Shown here in pieces: positions 1 to 16,300 of a stretch of DNA of 64,000 nt. Positions within the stretch are counted from its first letter, which is position 1; every line of letters begins with the position of its first letter. Position numbers and translations under genes: made by a program. The stretch covers positions 6,386,501 through 6,450,500 of the forward strand of contig JAVUNC010000019.1 of the NCBI GenBank assembly GCA_032173965.1, read 5' to 3'. This DNA comes from Sitta carolinensis (taxonomy: Eukaryota > Chordata > Aves > Passeriformes > Sittidae). The notes under the pieces are model-generated. The model had not been told where the DNA came from. It made no database searches and was given only the letters and a program-made list of their open reading frames with translations.

Positions 1-4452
<4,452 letters not shown>

Positions 4453-5465
4453 CTATGGAGTGGGAATGATAAGAGAACAGAGTGAGGGAGGGGAAAAAAA
4501 AAATCACAATTTATTGAGTGAATAAAATAATACTCATTGAAGCATAAGAATTAACTCACTGCAAAAACTATTATGCACATTAAAAAAAAAAAATAACCAA
4601 GATGCTTAGGTGCTCTGAAAACAGTCAGTTCAACTGCAGGTTAATATTTAGCCTACTTGAATATTTTTCATATTTATACCTCCACAAATACAGTAAGCCT
4701 CATGACAAAACAGTATCAACTTCATCCACAGTCCCACCACCAAACATGAAATATTTAGATCCTCTGGATTCCCTTATGAAAACAATACCCTTTGTTAGAA
4801 TGCTAAAGGAGTAAAGGATTAAAGTCCAGACCTATAAAAATGAAAAAAATTGTTAATTTGTAGTCTTGTTTCTGTTGCCCTAGTTTCCAAGGCTTTCCCT
4901 TGCCTTTTTTCCTACCATCCTCTTTTCCCATTAAACTAATTACTTTGGAGAGTAAAGTTTTTAGATTATTCAGATTAAGGCAAAGTCTGAGAGACTTCCA
5001 GTGACCCACAGCATAATTCCAGAAACTGTTGACATTACACATGATATAGGACCTGGCAACATAAAATAAAACGTCACCTTCTCTAATTGAAAGGATTGAG
5101 GAAAAAAATTCATTTTTTATGTATTAATGAAAATAAAACTTGCCAGCCATAAAAGTGGATGCAAAACCTTTAAAGAAATCAGAGCCTTTCTATATTTTAC
5201 TGTATTTACAGAATAAAATGCCTCTTCATTTAGCAACATAGTTAAAATTACTGGAAAAAGTGAAAATTAAGTGTGAACCTCAGGATTAATATATTTTAGC
5301 ACAGTTTAGTTTGTTTTTAATTATGAAATGGCGCCTGAAAGGGCAAATGGTGGAAAGAAAAATAAAAATCAAACTAATTATAGCTAAAAAACTAATTATA
5401 AACATTCTAAATTAACATGCACTGCTAAGACATTACTTTCAAACATCTTTGTGGACAGGTTAAAT

Positions 5466-5640
5466 AGAATCACAGAATATCTTGAGCTGGAAGGGACCCA
5501 TGAGGATCACCAAAGTCCAGCTTCTGACCCTTCACCAGACAGCCCCAAGAATCAAATCATGTCCCTCAGAATAAATTTCCACTAGATAACTCAAAGGTTT
5601 TGCTTAGAGCTTCAGTCTGCTTCCAGGAAGGCAGCCTATC
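5466..5640 (-). mobile_element. CR1 LINE, 3' end fragment
   Basis: The plus strand reads agaatcacagaatatcttga then gctggaagggaccc and a further stretch ending gtccag, which is the reverse complement of the conserved 3' end of avian CR1 LINEs. The element therefore lies on the minus strand. The match stays clear to about 5565 (gacagccccaagaatcaaatcatgt) and fades towards 5640. It is 5'-truncated, as almost all CR1 copies are. The sequence style is one of the main reasons for calling the host a bird. The far boundary is approximate. Confidence 0.88.
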
Positions 5641-6849
5641 TGCCTTTTAAGTAGTGACTCTTAAGAAAATCATAAATAATAAAAAATAGTGAAAATATAG
5701 TAATGCATACCCCAATTTGTTTCTTGAAAAATTCTGGAAATGCAACCTAAAGGGACTATTTATATTAGTTTCCCTAACATGTTTGCCTTTCCCATTTTCA
5801 GAAAAAGACACTAAAATATGAAGAAAAAAAATCTGCAAAATTATGCAGGCAGAAATCTTACACCTGTTTCTTTTCCCTCATATTTTCCATAACAATAAAG
5901 GTGATGAACCAAGATTTTAACAGCTTGATACAGAATAATGTGGGCATCCTCACTGATTTTAAGTGCATAAGAAAGCACAAAAAGCATTTCCAAATGATTT
6001 CAAATTTGTTGATGTCAAATTTTCATCTGTTGCATTGTGACAGGAATAATAAACTTCTTAAATTATGCTCACAATACTTATAGAAGGTAAGCAACTTCTA
6101 TTCAGTGGTGCACCTACTCTCCTTCTGGAACAAGACCGATTGTATTAGTTTCTTGTGTTTTACAGTTTTAGAAAATGCATTAAGTCTTTGGAACTTCAGA
6201 TATTGATTATTAAGTGATGCATTGTACAGACATCTCCAAGAGCTGAACTTTATGGCTTTGAAAGTGTATTGAAAAAAAACCTCTTCAGATTCTCCTAACT
6301 GATGTGGGATGTCTGCACTTACTCCTCAGCACTTTTAAAATCTCTGCAAGTCAGCTACTGGGTATATCAAAATAATGGAATTTTGGCTCTTAAAACATAG
6401 GATTCTGCATCTCCCCCTAAGTTTGCAAGATCAACATAGTAGCCTAACAACATAGAAAACTTCAACACCTTGAATAAGCCAACACTTAAATTGTAACTCA
6501 GGGTATTAAGCTGTGGAATGAAATTAAACACACATGTAAGAATGACAGTTAAATCTAAAAACTAAATTTTACATTAAAAAACTCCATTAAATATGCAATG
6601 TCAAATATCCATGTCCTTATAAAAAACAGAGTTTTTTAAGCTTTACTAATACTTTCTAAGTGTACACAATCATCCAGATATCTATCCAAGTCTCAAACAC
6701 TTCTCAAAATACTACTGTACGACAGCACCACCTTTTCAAGAGAAATAAAAAGCATAGATTTAAGAACTCAAAATTTTAGTAACGAGTAGAAGCTTAAAAC
6801 AGGCATTTAATCCTAAATCACAGATTAATTTCATGGCTCAAGTAGGGTC

Positions 6850-7520
6850 AGCTAGAAAAGGCTGATGATGGCTGTCTCCAGCTGGGGTTTGAGGATCTCC
6901 CAATAAAGAAGGATTTTCTTGTTTTCTGATGAAACTCAATGTATTTCAGGTTGTGTCCACTGGCACCTGTCCTCTCCCCTGGCACCACTGAGAGGAATTG
7001 GCTCCCTTCTCTGGATTCCCTCCATTGGGTGTCTATACAGATTGATGATAACCCCCCTCTCCATCCTGCAGTTATTTGTGCTGAAGAATCCCAGCTGTCC
7101 ATACAGGAAGGATGCCCCAGTGTCCCAATCATCCTTCTGGCCTCACAAGGGTCTTGCCCCAGTAGTTCCACCTCTCCTTTGCCCTGGGCAGCTCAGCCCT
7201 GGACACAGCACTTCAGGGGCATCTGGGGCAGGGCTGAGCAGAGAGCAAGGACCTCCCCTGACCTGCTGGCAACACTTTTCCTTGCAGCCCAGAATACTCC
7301 TGCCCTCTTTTACTGCGAGAGTGCATTGCTGGCTCATGGTTAAGCTTGTTATCCACCAGGACCTCAAGTAAAGCTGCTTTCCAATCACCTGGCCCCCAGC
7401 ATGGACTGGGTTCCTTTTATTCCACCCCAGGTGCAGGGCAGTGCCTTTCCTTTTGTTGAAATTAATAAGATTTCACTCTCTTCAGTTTGCTGAGGTCCAT
7501 CTCAAGGTAAGCAACAGCCA
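6850..7520 (-). mobile_element. Degenerate CR1 LINE pol (reverse transcriptase C-terminal) fragment
   Basis: Minus-strand translation gives two overlapping frames resembling the C-terminal part of the CR1/jockey-like reverse transcriptase common in bird genomes. In the first frame (about 7388-7143) TMSQQCTLAVKEGRSILGC resembles the family pattern MSQQCALAAKKANGILGC. In the second frame (about 7171-6848) ELLGQDPCEARRM resembles ELLERVQRRATRM, and FLSVVPGERTGASGHNLKY plus TRKSFF resembles the family's LFSVVPxxRTRGNGHKLKH and IRKxFF. The frame change near 7150 and the lost residues show a dead copy. The piece is more GC-rich than its surroundings. The upper boundary rests on nucleotide similarity of the plus-strand stretch ccccaggtgcagggcagtgc to CR1. 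No activity is expected. Confidence 0.8.
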
Positions 7521-8836
7521 CTGCACAACCACATCTACTGCTCAATCTACACAGATTTTTTAAAGGCCACTTGTGTTACACATGACTTTAATAAAAAGCA
7601 TATGGACAACCAGTGATGATACAAACTCCCAGGATTACAGATATTTTGCTCAGCAAGCTGCAAAACCAGCTCCTGTCAGCATACTATCAAAGATGAAGAA
7701 CAGAACCTGCTCTGTGCTTAGTGAAAACAAGGAAATGGCAAGAATAAAACAAATTCTAGCAGGCTGCCCTGGAATATATATTTTCCTTGAAATGTTGTTA
7801 ATGATAAAATCAGAATTACACAATACATGAGATTATTTTTACTGTCCACATTAACAAAGCAGGAAGCTGGCTGGGAGGTATTTACACCAACAGTTAGACC
7901 TGGAAATGCAGAGCCCCATTTCTATACAAATCTAGCAAAATCCATGGATCCCCAGGCATCTGAAGACAGAATAAAGTGCAATATAATGGCAAAAACCTCT
8001 GCAAGTCTGCAGGAGTTCCATGTATAGCACTATTTGTATTGGACAACCTAGGAGGAAAAAATTACTGTGGCTGTATAGTATATTTTAAAAAAATTATTAG
8101 AATTGCTAATGATAGAGAATCCAAAGCACAGGGCAATAAAACCCAAATAATCAAAAGCCATCAATGCATAGTTGTTTACTTTTTCAGGCATAAATATTAC
8201 CAAAACTGTATCCCAGCCAAAACATTTTTTAAGTGGGAAAGATTTTACAGAAAATTGGCCACTTTTCCTCATAGTAGTTTCTTTTTGCAATTCATTTGAA
8301 ATACTCAAAAATTAAGTAACATAAAAGAGACACTTTAATCTACAACTACAGCTTCCAACTCTTATTTATGAGCATTTTGTGGCATTCTTCCATGCTGCAA
8401 TAACGTTTTATTGTTTTGTGCCAGCTTACTGAGTTTAAATCCTCAAAATAATTTGTTTCACAACAGGGCTATCCCTAATGTCTCTCTGTAAAACAGTAAT
8501 CAGCATGGTTAATCATAAAAAAAATTCAAGTAAAATAGAAAATCTATGTAAGTACACTTCTAATTTTATTAATCCAATTAATCTGGACTGACAAATTATA
8601 AGGAAGAATCTGCAGAAAGACCAAAGTTTGTCAACAAATACTGGTTTAGAAAACAAACCTGCCTTCCTGAGGTGTTTATAGCAAAACTTTCAGTTTCTGA
8701 GCAGTCTCCATCCTTCAGAACTTTATGGAAAAATCACAGATCTTCACATGGAAAGTATGGTCCAGAACACAAAATTAACAAATAAACTATTTTGCTGTAT
8801 CAAACCACAAACAAGATTCTGCATTACCACACAGAC

Positions 8837-8850
8837 ATATATATATATAT
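8837..8850. repeat. (AT)7 microsatellite next to the exon C donor
   Basis: A short AT dinucleotide run ends 25 bases into the intron downstream of exon C (minus-strand sense). Between it and the donor the minus strand is T-rich (attgcttttatttattttt). Confidence 0.9.
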
Positions 8851-8875
8851 AAAAATAAATAAAAGCAATACTCAC

Positions 8876-8971
8876 TAAATAGTTTTCATCCTGGAATGCA
8901 TAATGTAATGTTGTGATCCACTGGTTGTCCCCATTCACTAACACATCTCTCTCTTCTCGAAAACAGGCTGT
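8876..8971 (-). CDS. CDC42BPA: CDC42BPA coding exon C: alpha-C helix region
   Basis: This 96-base, phase 0-0 exon of 32 codons is flanked by acceptor tctccccttcag and donor gtgagt on the minus strand. It encodes [20 protein letters not shown] followed by [20 protein letters not shown] is the alpha-C helix; one of its glutamates makes the salt bridge to the catalytic lysine of exon [11 protein letters not shown] is the beta-4/beta-5 region leading to the hinge. Compared with the human protein as I recall it, this copy has Q for K in GDNKWIT and DENYL for DDNNL. Those are conservative changes in variable positions. The intron just after the donor is unusually U-rich and contains a TA dinucleotide run, described separately. 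Confidence 0.96.
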
Positions 8972-11019
8972 CTGAAGGGGAGAAAAATAATTACAGGCTT
9001 TAGGTAAAATATATAAAGAAAAAACATTTAGCAAGCTGACTGTGTTTTGACATTATATTTGGGGAAAAGAAATCAAAACTGCTTCTCAGTTAAGAAGTCA
9101 CTTATTACACTATCCACACATGACAAAATCTAAAAAAAGACAGATATGAGAAGAGCCCACCTTCTTCAAATTTAAACAGTTGTACTTCTCTGTACTCTTA
9201 AGTGAGGCAAAGGGATAATTAAGCTACTGCTTCCCACCATCTAAAATGTCAAAATTGATGTATCAATAATGACAGAATAGCAATGTATGATTAAGAAAAG
9301 CAATCAATAATGGCAATAGATAATTGCAGCTACACTAGGAGTCAGCTGGAATCTGGAGTCTTGTGTTGTTGTTTTATTCTCATCATGCTGTTAGCCTAGT
9401 TTTACACTTGAGTTTTCACATAAAGTCCTCTTCTTTGAAAGTAGCTGCCAATAACTCCATGTAATCATCACTTGATAATCATTAACCACTTTCTCCACAC
9501 CCCTTTCTCAGGAAAAGCAGGGCGAAGCAAATATTACTCTTGCCAGATATAAGCTGTTGATCAGACATCCCAAGAGGTTTCCCTTCAATACACTGGAAAG
9601 AAAAACAGGAGGCAGGAGGTGTCTTCATATCAAGTGGAACAGAGGAAAAACAAGAACTGCCAACAAATTATTTAATTGTGGAACACAGGTTTGTATGAAA
9701 CAAAAGAAGATAAAATGTGAAGGGAATAACCAAGTGCAAAGCAGCAAGGCATTTAATCCAATGAAAAAAATACCTCAGCAGAAACAACTTTGCAGAATGA
9801 CAAAAATGACCAAACAGATGAAAAGCCAAGAAGAAACTATAGCAAAAAAATCCCATAAACATTTTGAAGGGAGTGAGTTCTGAAGTGAATATCACAAGAA
9901 AACAAAAGGTACCAAATAACAAAGCCAATGCACAATTTTGTTCAGAAAAAAAAGATCTAAAAGATAGTGCAAAGGAAAGAATAATACTGCACAGGCTCTA
10001 TTTAGAAGGCAGATGGAGAGTTTGAGAAAAACACAGACCATATTTTATTCCAGCACACTCTGCTCTTCACAAAGATGTTTCATCATTTTGAACCTTACTC
10101 TGTCTCTTCCATCTTCAAGACAACTAAGTTTAAAGGAAATTCAAGCCTTTGCTTATTTTTTTGTCAGTTTAATTTCCAAATCCAACAAGAAAATAGCAGA
10201 ACTCTGGCATGGCTCTTGCTGGTTGTGAGATTTAGAAAGTGAAAAGGGAAATATAATTTGAGATTGAGATATGCATAAGAATAAATGCAGCAAAAACAGA
10301 GCAGCAAGTAACTGCCTCCTCCAAGCAAATGAACCACCACAAGTGCTTTTTTTGGTGAATACAGTGAGTAAGAACTATGCAGACCAAGAAAAGTTAAGAT
10401 GACATATTTTAATCATTGCACAATGCAGGAGATAAATCAGTGAAATTTGGGAAAATAGCAAGACATATTTAAAACAAATATCTTCAAAGGTTATTGAATG
10501 AAAAATAGACTTGGGGTAGGAGAATGAGCATGGATCATCTTCAGAAGGAAGAAAAGCTGTTCCAATGCTTTGGCTTGATTTTTTTCCTTCCTTGTTTGTA
10601 AACTCTTGATGTATTTCAGGAGAGAAGTAACTATGAACTCTTGCTTTCACAAGGATAAATAACAGGTAGTTTCTCTACTTGTTTTGACACTATTCCTAAG
10701 ATTAGTTACTAGAGAGTTTATATAATTCCACTTGTTTTTGCCATGATTTGACAAAAGTCTGTGCATTCCTTGAGCACTCCAGACACCCACCTCTGGGCAG
10801 CATGCCTAGAACTGAAGCAACAGCTACTATCACAGTAGATCCCAGCTGAGACAGCAACAGCCAGAGCCGAAGTGGTAACAAAAAAAAATCCAACGACAAC
10901 AAAAACAGACAGCAGCAGTGTTCTTTTAATTACTGTAACATCATTCAATCAGGCTTTTTTAAAATGAAGCCTTTTTTTTTGTGCCCTCCATTGTTCCAGC
11001 ATTACATTTCATCTTCCCT

Positions 11020-11330
11020 GGACAGTCTCCTTGAACTGTTGGCAGAGAACTCCAGAGGTCATCTGATCCAACATTCTGTCACAGCAAAGCCAATTCACTG
11101 CTGTGGTTGTATCTCTCCTGTTATCGTGGCCTTCAAGCAGCAAAGAATTTGACCTGCTCTGCTGTTGGGTGCTCATGTCCTCACAGCTCAGGGTCAGCAC
11201 CTGCTGGGGGTGCTGACTGCTTCCAGGCTGCACAATATTTGTCCTGGTCTCTCCTGAGCCTCATCTGGCACTGGCGTGGCACACGTGTAATGCTAAGTGA
11301 GTGTCAACGCTCAGGGTAACAGGTCTGGGA
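11020..11330 (-). mobile_element. Probable CR1-like 3' end relic
   Basis: Read on the minus strand, the stretch around 11050-11085 is gttggatcagatgacctctg then gagttctctgccaac. This follows the conserved CR1 3' pattern (GTTGGACTAGATGACCTCYRGAGGTCYCTTCCAAC). The sequence above it, to about 11330, is GC-richer than the intron and probably belongs to the same element, but that is inference. The terminal short repeats of CR1 are not preserved. Confidence 0.55.
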
Positions 11331-12886
11331 GTGTAACAGCCAAGATGTCACACACTTCCAGGTACTCCTTGTATCAGTAACATTCCCAGTTCTACATCCC
11401 ATCTCAACAGTGGCAAGTATTTGGAAAATTTATCCTCTGAATTATACAAAAAAGAACACTGACTTTGCAACCTGTATAATTTTATTGCAGTAAAGTTTTA
11501 GCCCTCAGAGCTTGCAGTCATCAACCTTAATCTGGGATTCTCAAGCCTCTTTTGAGTACATCCTCCCTTTTTGCTTCTACAAATGACTCCCACTTCCCAC
11601 ACTGTTCATACAGAGGTATATGAACATATAGATCTATCTATATGCTTGTGTTTTCAGACCGCAGGATTTTCCTGTGCATCTCGGTGTTAGTGCAACATAT
11701 TGCTAACAAAGCCAAAATGGATCATTTTCCCCATCAGTAGTATGAAGTGCATTTATGAATGTCTAAAAATGACAGGTAACAGTTGCTAAAGGTCATGCTT
11801 TATAATGCATTTTCACTCCAGATGGTTCTCTTTCCACTATATACCAATGGGTTCCAAATACATGGAAAAAACATAGCTTTAGTTCTTTTTAGGCTAACGG
11901 TTCAGACTTACAGAAATTCAGCTGGACCCATGGGAAGAGTATTTTTAATACCTTGCACAGAGAAGAATTTTTGAAACCTATTTATAACAGTATGTTAATG
12001 AAAAGAAACAGTTTTCTAACTCACTTTAAAAGGGTACATTTAAAAATAGAGTGGAGATTTATTCCTGGTCTTTTCTTTTTCACTGAAATAATAGAACTTA
12101 CAGTAATGACATTTGTCTTGGAGAGAAATACCTCTTTGTATCAACACTACTGCCAAATTGCTCAGTATCTGAATAATTTCTGGGAAAAAAGGAAACACAT
12201 TGTGCACATCTAACCAAAATCTGCAAGCCATTTATGCTTCTTAATTTGATAACATTTTCATTAAAAGAGAGAGGATGTGCACACGTCAGAAATTTGCTTT
12301 AATTTGTCTGAATACAATTTTTTTTTAAAGTGTGATGGTCTCCCATTGATCTCACTTCCTACCAAGATGTAATTAAAACATAAATACAGATATCAGAACA
12401 AACTTGGAAGCAGCTGAACAGCAAGGCAGCCTGAGAGCAGCAATACTGAAATAAAAACTATATATTTATGAGTGTATTTTTAGTATGTATAGATGAAGAA
12501 TTTCAAAGCAAATTGTAGAGTTAGATACATGTTCCATCTAAAATTAATACGTGAGTATTCAGGTGCAGGTTGCATTTTATAAGCTTCCTTTCAAAGGAAT
12601 CCAGGGGAAATATATCAAGGACTTTATGAAGAGCAGAATTGTATAATGAAAGTAGGCAGCTAAGGCAAAAGCAAGGCTGGTAAAAGAGCTGTTCCACTTT
12701 TTTCAGACACAAAATGGACTCCAGTTATAATGAGGAACTTTTTATCACATATTTTTGCAGGTGAACATTTTTAGGAAACATGCACTCTAATTAATTTGAA
12801 ACTTTCATCTTTCTGATTTTTCAGTCTACTCATTGGGCCTTCACTAAGTTCTAACTACTGACAAACTAATAGGCTTGATGAGCTAT

Positions 12887-12930
12887 AGCTCAGCAATTAC
12901 CTTCTTACAGCTCAGTAACTACCTTCCACC
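12887..12930. repeat. Imperfect 22-base tandem duplication
   Basis: Two adjacent 22-base units, the first starting agctcagcaattaccttctt and the second agctcagtaactaccttcca, differ at about five positions. Confidence 0.65.
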
Positions 12931-13250
12931 ATGGAAAATACTTGCTAAAGACTACATTCCCAACTGGAACACATGCATTAAAAGATCACCTGTGTAGTTG
13001 GTAGTTCTTGGGCAATTACAGAAAAGGCCTAATGCCAAAAACATTCAGCCCATAGAAGTCAAGATTCCAGGCATTTAACCCCTTCTGATGAATTGCTTTA
13101 AGCTTATTTAATAGTATCCTTTACACTGTCAGTAAATAGTGAAGCACTTCCTCCATCCCTTTAATAAACATGGAGACTTGTGGACAGAGAAATGATAATT
13201 CAGCAGAGTAAGAGGGGACACAATAACAGAAAACATTACTGTAATCTTAC

Positions 13251-13334
13251 TTCAGCTCTTTTCAGCATCTCCCATTTATTAAGTATCTTCATGGCAAAAA
13301 CTTTATCTGCATTTTTCAGTTTTACTACTGCAAC
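13251..13334 (-). CDS. CDC42BPA: CDC42BPA coding exon B: ATP-binding lysine strand
   Basis: This is an 84-base, phase 0-0 exon of 28 codons on the minus strand, between acceptor tctattttccag and donor gtaaga. It reads VAVVKLKNADKVFAMKILNK followed by WEMLKRAE. The motif VFAMK holds the invariant kinase lysine that anchors the ATP alpha and beta phosphates. The segment VKLKNADKVF separates MRCK-alpha from MRCK-beta, which as I recall has VKMKNTERIY. Upstream exon A supplies the glycine loop GRGAFGE, so the junction gives GAFGE-VAVVK, as expected for an AGC kinase. Downstream it joins exon C to give KRAE-TACFREE. No frame disruption is seen. The flanking introns are 6124 bases (upstream) and 4279 bases (downstream). 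Confidence 0.96.
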
Positions 13335-16300
13335 CTGGAAAATAGAAACAAAAGATAAGTAAGTTACAACATGAAAATGCATATTGTTTTCATTTTTATG
13401 TAACCTTGCAGTTGTGGAGGTTTTTTTCTGAGTCTTCTGGACACACTTTTTTAGGCACACAATACCACACTATCAAGACAGAACCACCTCAATAGTACAG
13501 GAAAATTCCAAGTTTATTGTAAGCTTTTGTCATGTATCACACTTTCCCTAAGTATAGTTTTCTCTAGGTGACTATCAATGAAAACTGGCATTTCTGACCA
13601 CCACACTTCTTGCTCTATCATACTGTCATGAAGCTCTGTGGCTCTGTGCTTTATATTCCAGGACTTCAGTCTTACAAATTAATTTAAACTTTAGAGCCTT
13701 CAAGAAAAGGTAATGCCACAGCAGCTTCAAAATCAAGATAAACAATGTGGGTTTGGTTTTAAAAACAAATTAAACTGTAGATATGACATAGAGCAATTTC
13801 TACTCTCGTTTCAAATAGATTTTGCACTATATTTTCTCCAGATTGGAATGAGTTCACATTTTTCCACCTGAAGTTCAATGAGCTCTTTATCATGTCTGTT
13901 GTAAGAAGCAGAGAAACAGCGAAATGCATGATTTCTAGATAAGTAAAACTTAACAAAGCAAGCCTGCCCAGCTGCCCCTCCTCCCCTCATAGCTTCTGAA
14001 ACATTAGATGCCATAGGCCTCTGTAATAATAAATTAACCAAGTTCACTGACACCATCCTTTTCTGAGAATATTAGTTTTGTTTAGCTATAATATAAGCGA
14101 ACATCGAATATCTTTAGGAAAGAGGGAGGAAAGAAGTTTACACAAACTTGTTTTCACAGTTCAGGCTTCCCTGGGTATGGAAAGCTCAGTGTCTTAACCA
14201 AAATGGGTATGAAAGTACCACAAACTCAAAGCTGCTGATCAGAACTAGACCAGCATTATCATCCCAACTATGGAAAAGTTCAACAATCATTACATTTTAA
14301 CCACCATTCTCCAGCTATCCTGCTGTGCTTCTGCCCTCTCTTCCCTTTCAAAGGAATCTTAAAACCAAAGCAGATAAAAGTTTATTTCTGTGTGCATCTG
14401 GTTACAAACCAACATGCTGTCACACAGATTATCATCATCTTCATCCTGCAGGCCAGTGACAAAAAACCCACGAAGGTTGAATCCTACATTCTTTTCACCT
14501 CTTTCATAATCAGTAAACCAGCAACGTGTGAAGACAGCGATAACAGACAAGAAAATACAGGATCAGACAGTTTGAAGAAAGTGTCATGCAAACCTCTTTC
14601 AACCATCTTCAAATGTGTCATCAGCTGCAACAGCTTCATGAACGAGGCAAAAGCACAGGTTGAAGGACTGCAAGACTCTGATATCTAAACCAACGTGTAT
14701 CTCACAGGGTAGCTCCTGCCTAGCTAGAGATTCACAGCCCAAGCAGCTGTCACTTCCCACATGTGCATTATCAGCCCTGCTCTTGACACTGCTGCCTTCT
14801 GGGGTTGCAGGGGGAGGGAGTAGTGGGGAGATAAAAAGAGGAGAGAAGACAGAAAGGTACTACAGTTATTTGTTTAAATTAGTTTATGGAATTAAATTTT
14901 TTAAGGTTACCTCACATGAGGTTCAAGTTCGGATTTAGAATCCACCAAGGAACTTTCAGATTTGAAAAAGGAAAATGGATTATTACTTTAGCCTATAATA
15001 ATTTTAATTCATAAAGAATGTTTGCTCTGCTGTGCATGGTAATCCAAGACAGAAAACCACATTTTTTGGGTTTTGAGGTAAAGATGAATCCTCTGCAGTG
15101 ATACATAGTCCAGAGCGTAGATTTGATATCGATTATCATTTTGCTTTACTAGCTTAATGTTAATTACAAGCTCTGGCAAGTCATTATCTGTAGCAATTTC
15201 TAATGAGAGATGGCAGGAAGAAAAAGCCTTAACATTGCACCTAGTCAGTATTCAAACTTGGATGACAGGGACACTCCTGGTGATGCAGCCTCTGGTATGA
15301 AGCTACAATGTAGTTGTACCTGAAAGACCTTTAATTAAGGGTTTAAGACTCTTTCACGGGAAAATTAAAGGCTGCTACTCCTAAAGCTGAGTAGCACCTA
15401 CTGCCCAGCATGGAAAGTGAGTTTTTCCCCACCATTAACCACTGGAGTAGAGGCAGCCAGAGGCATAAGGCAATACAAGTATTTCAAGGCCAATTTCAGG
15501 ATTTCATTTCTTGCCTGTGGCATGCTCACTGCAGGGCTGTGTTATTCTGCAAAGGACTTGGTAATTGAAAGACACACAGTAAGACTGCACAGCTGCCTCA
15601 ATTTCCAATCTCCTGTTCAGCATTCACTTGGACACAACTGCAGGAGCTACAGCACTGCCTTTGGGGAAGATTTGGAACACAGGCCTTCTGTGCCATGAAC
15701 AAGGGCTTGGTACCTTCTGCAAATGTGTAACAGCATTGAAGAGTGACTAAAGAACAAAAACAGACTCGTGTTTACCAGCTGTGTTTACAATCAGTCTAAA
15801 GCTTTTAGTCTATGAAAGCCATTAATGTTATTCCATATCAATAACCACCGCACACAAAAGATCACAGCATCATCATCTTTCTGCAATTACAGCATGTTTT
15901 TGGGGGTGTCTCAGTTCTTTATGAAAGTAAATTCTAAAATGCTTATTCCAAAACTGTGAAAGTAAAACCTGACACTTCAGCAATGAGCAGACTGATGTAG
16001 TTTCTAATTGTAACAAAAAAAATTCTGAATCATGGCTACAAACCCAGGCAGTGTTTACATATACACAGAGTATTTACTACCTACACAAAGGCACAAATAC
16101 ACACAGAGTTTTGTTTTGATCTTTTCCCCAGTGGAGCTGTCAAGACTGAAAAAAGAGTAATCATTCTTGTCCTAGTAATCCTGAAGTGTCTTGCTACTGA
16201 AACTTCTTGAAATTAGACTTTTTAAAGGTTAGTTTTTCTTAGAAATTATATTTTCCTGTGAGGAGCCTTAATAAAATGATTGGTATGTGCTGATGTAAAC

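Larger units (their letters stand above)
4453..8875 (-). other. CDC42BPA: CDC42BPA intron between exons C and D
   Basis: This 4423-base intron has donor gtgagt at its high-coordinate end and acceptor ccatag at its low-coordinate end. It holds two CR1 fragments, both on the minus strand, that is in the sense orientation of the host gene: a 3'-end piece near 5466-5640 and an older pol piece near 6850-7520. The rest is AT-rich unique sequence. Confidence 0.88.
8972..13250 (-). other. CDC42BPA: CDC42BPA intron between exons B and C
   Basis: This 4279-base intron has donor gtaaga and acceptor ccccttcag. It contains a probable CR1 3'-end relic around 11020-11330 and an imperfect 22-base tandem duplication at 12887-12930. 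No other gene or RNA was recognised. Confidence 0.88.

Noticed and set aside
6919..7371. Open frames of 150 and 134 codons on the plus strand
   Set aside because: They are the antisense shadow of the degenerate CR1 pol fragment on the minus strand.
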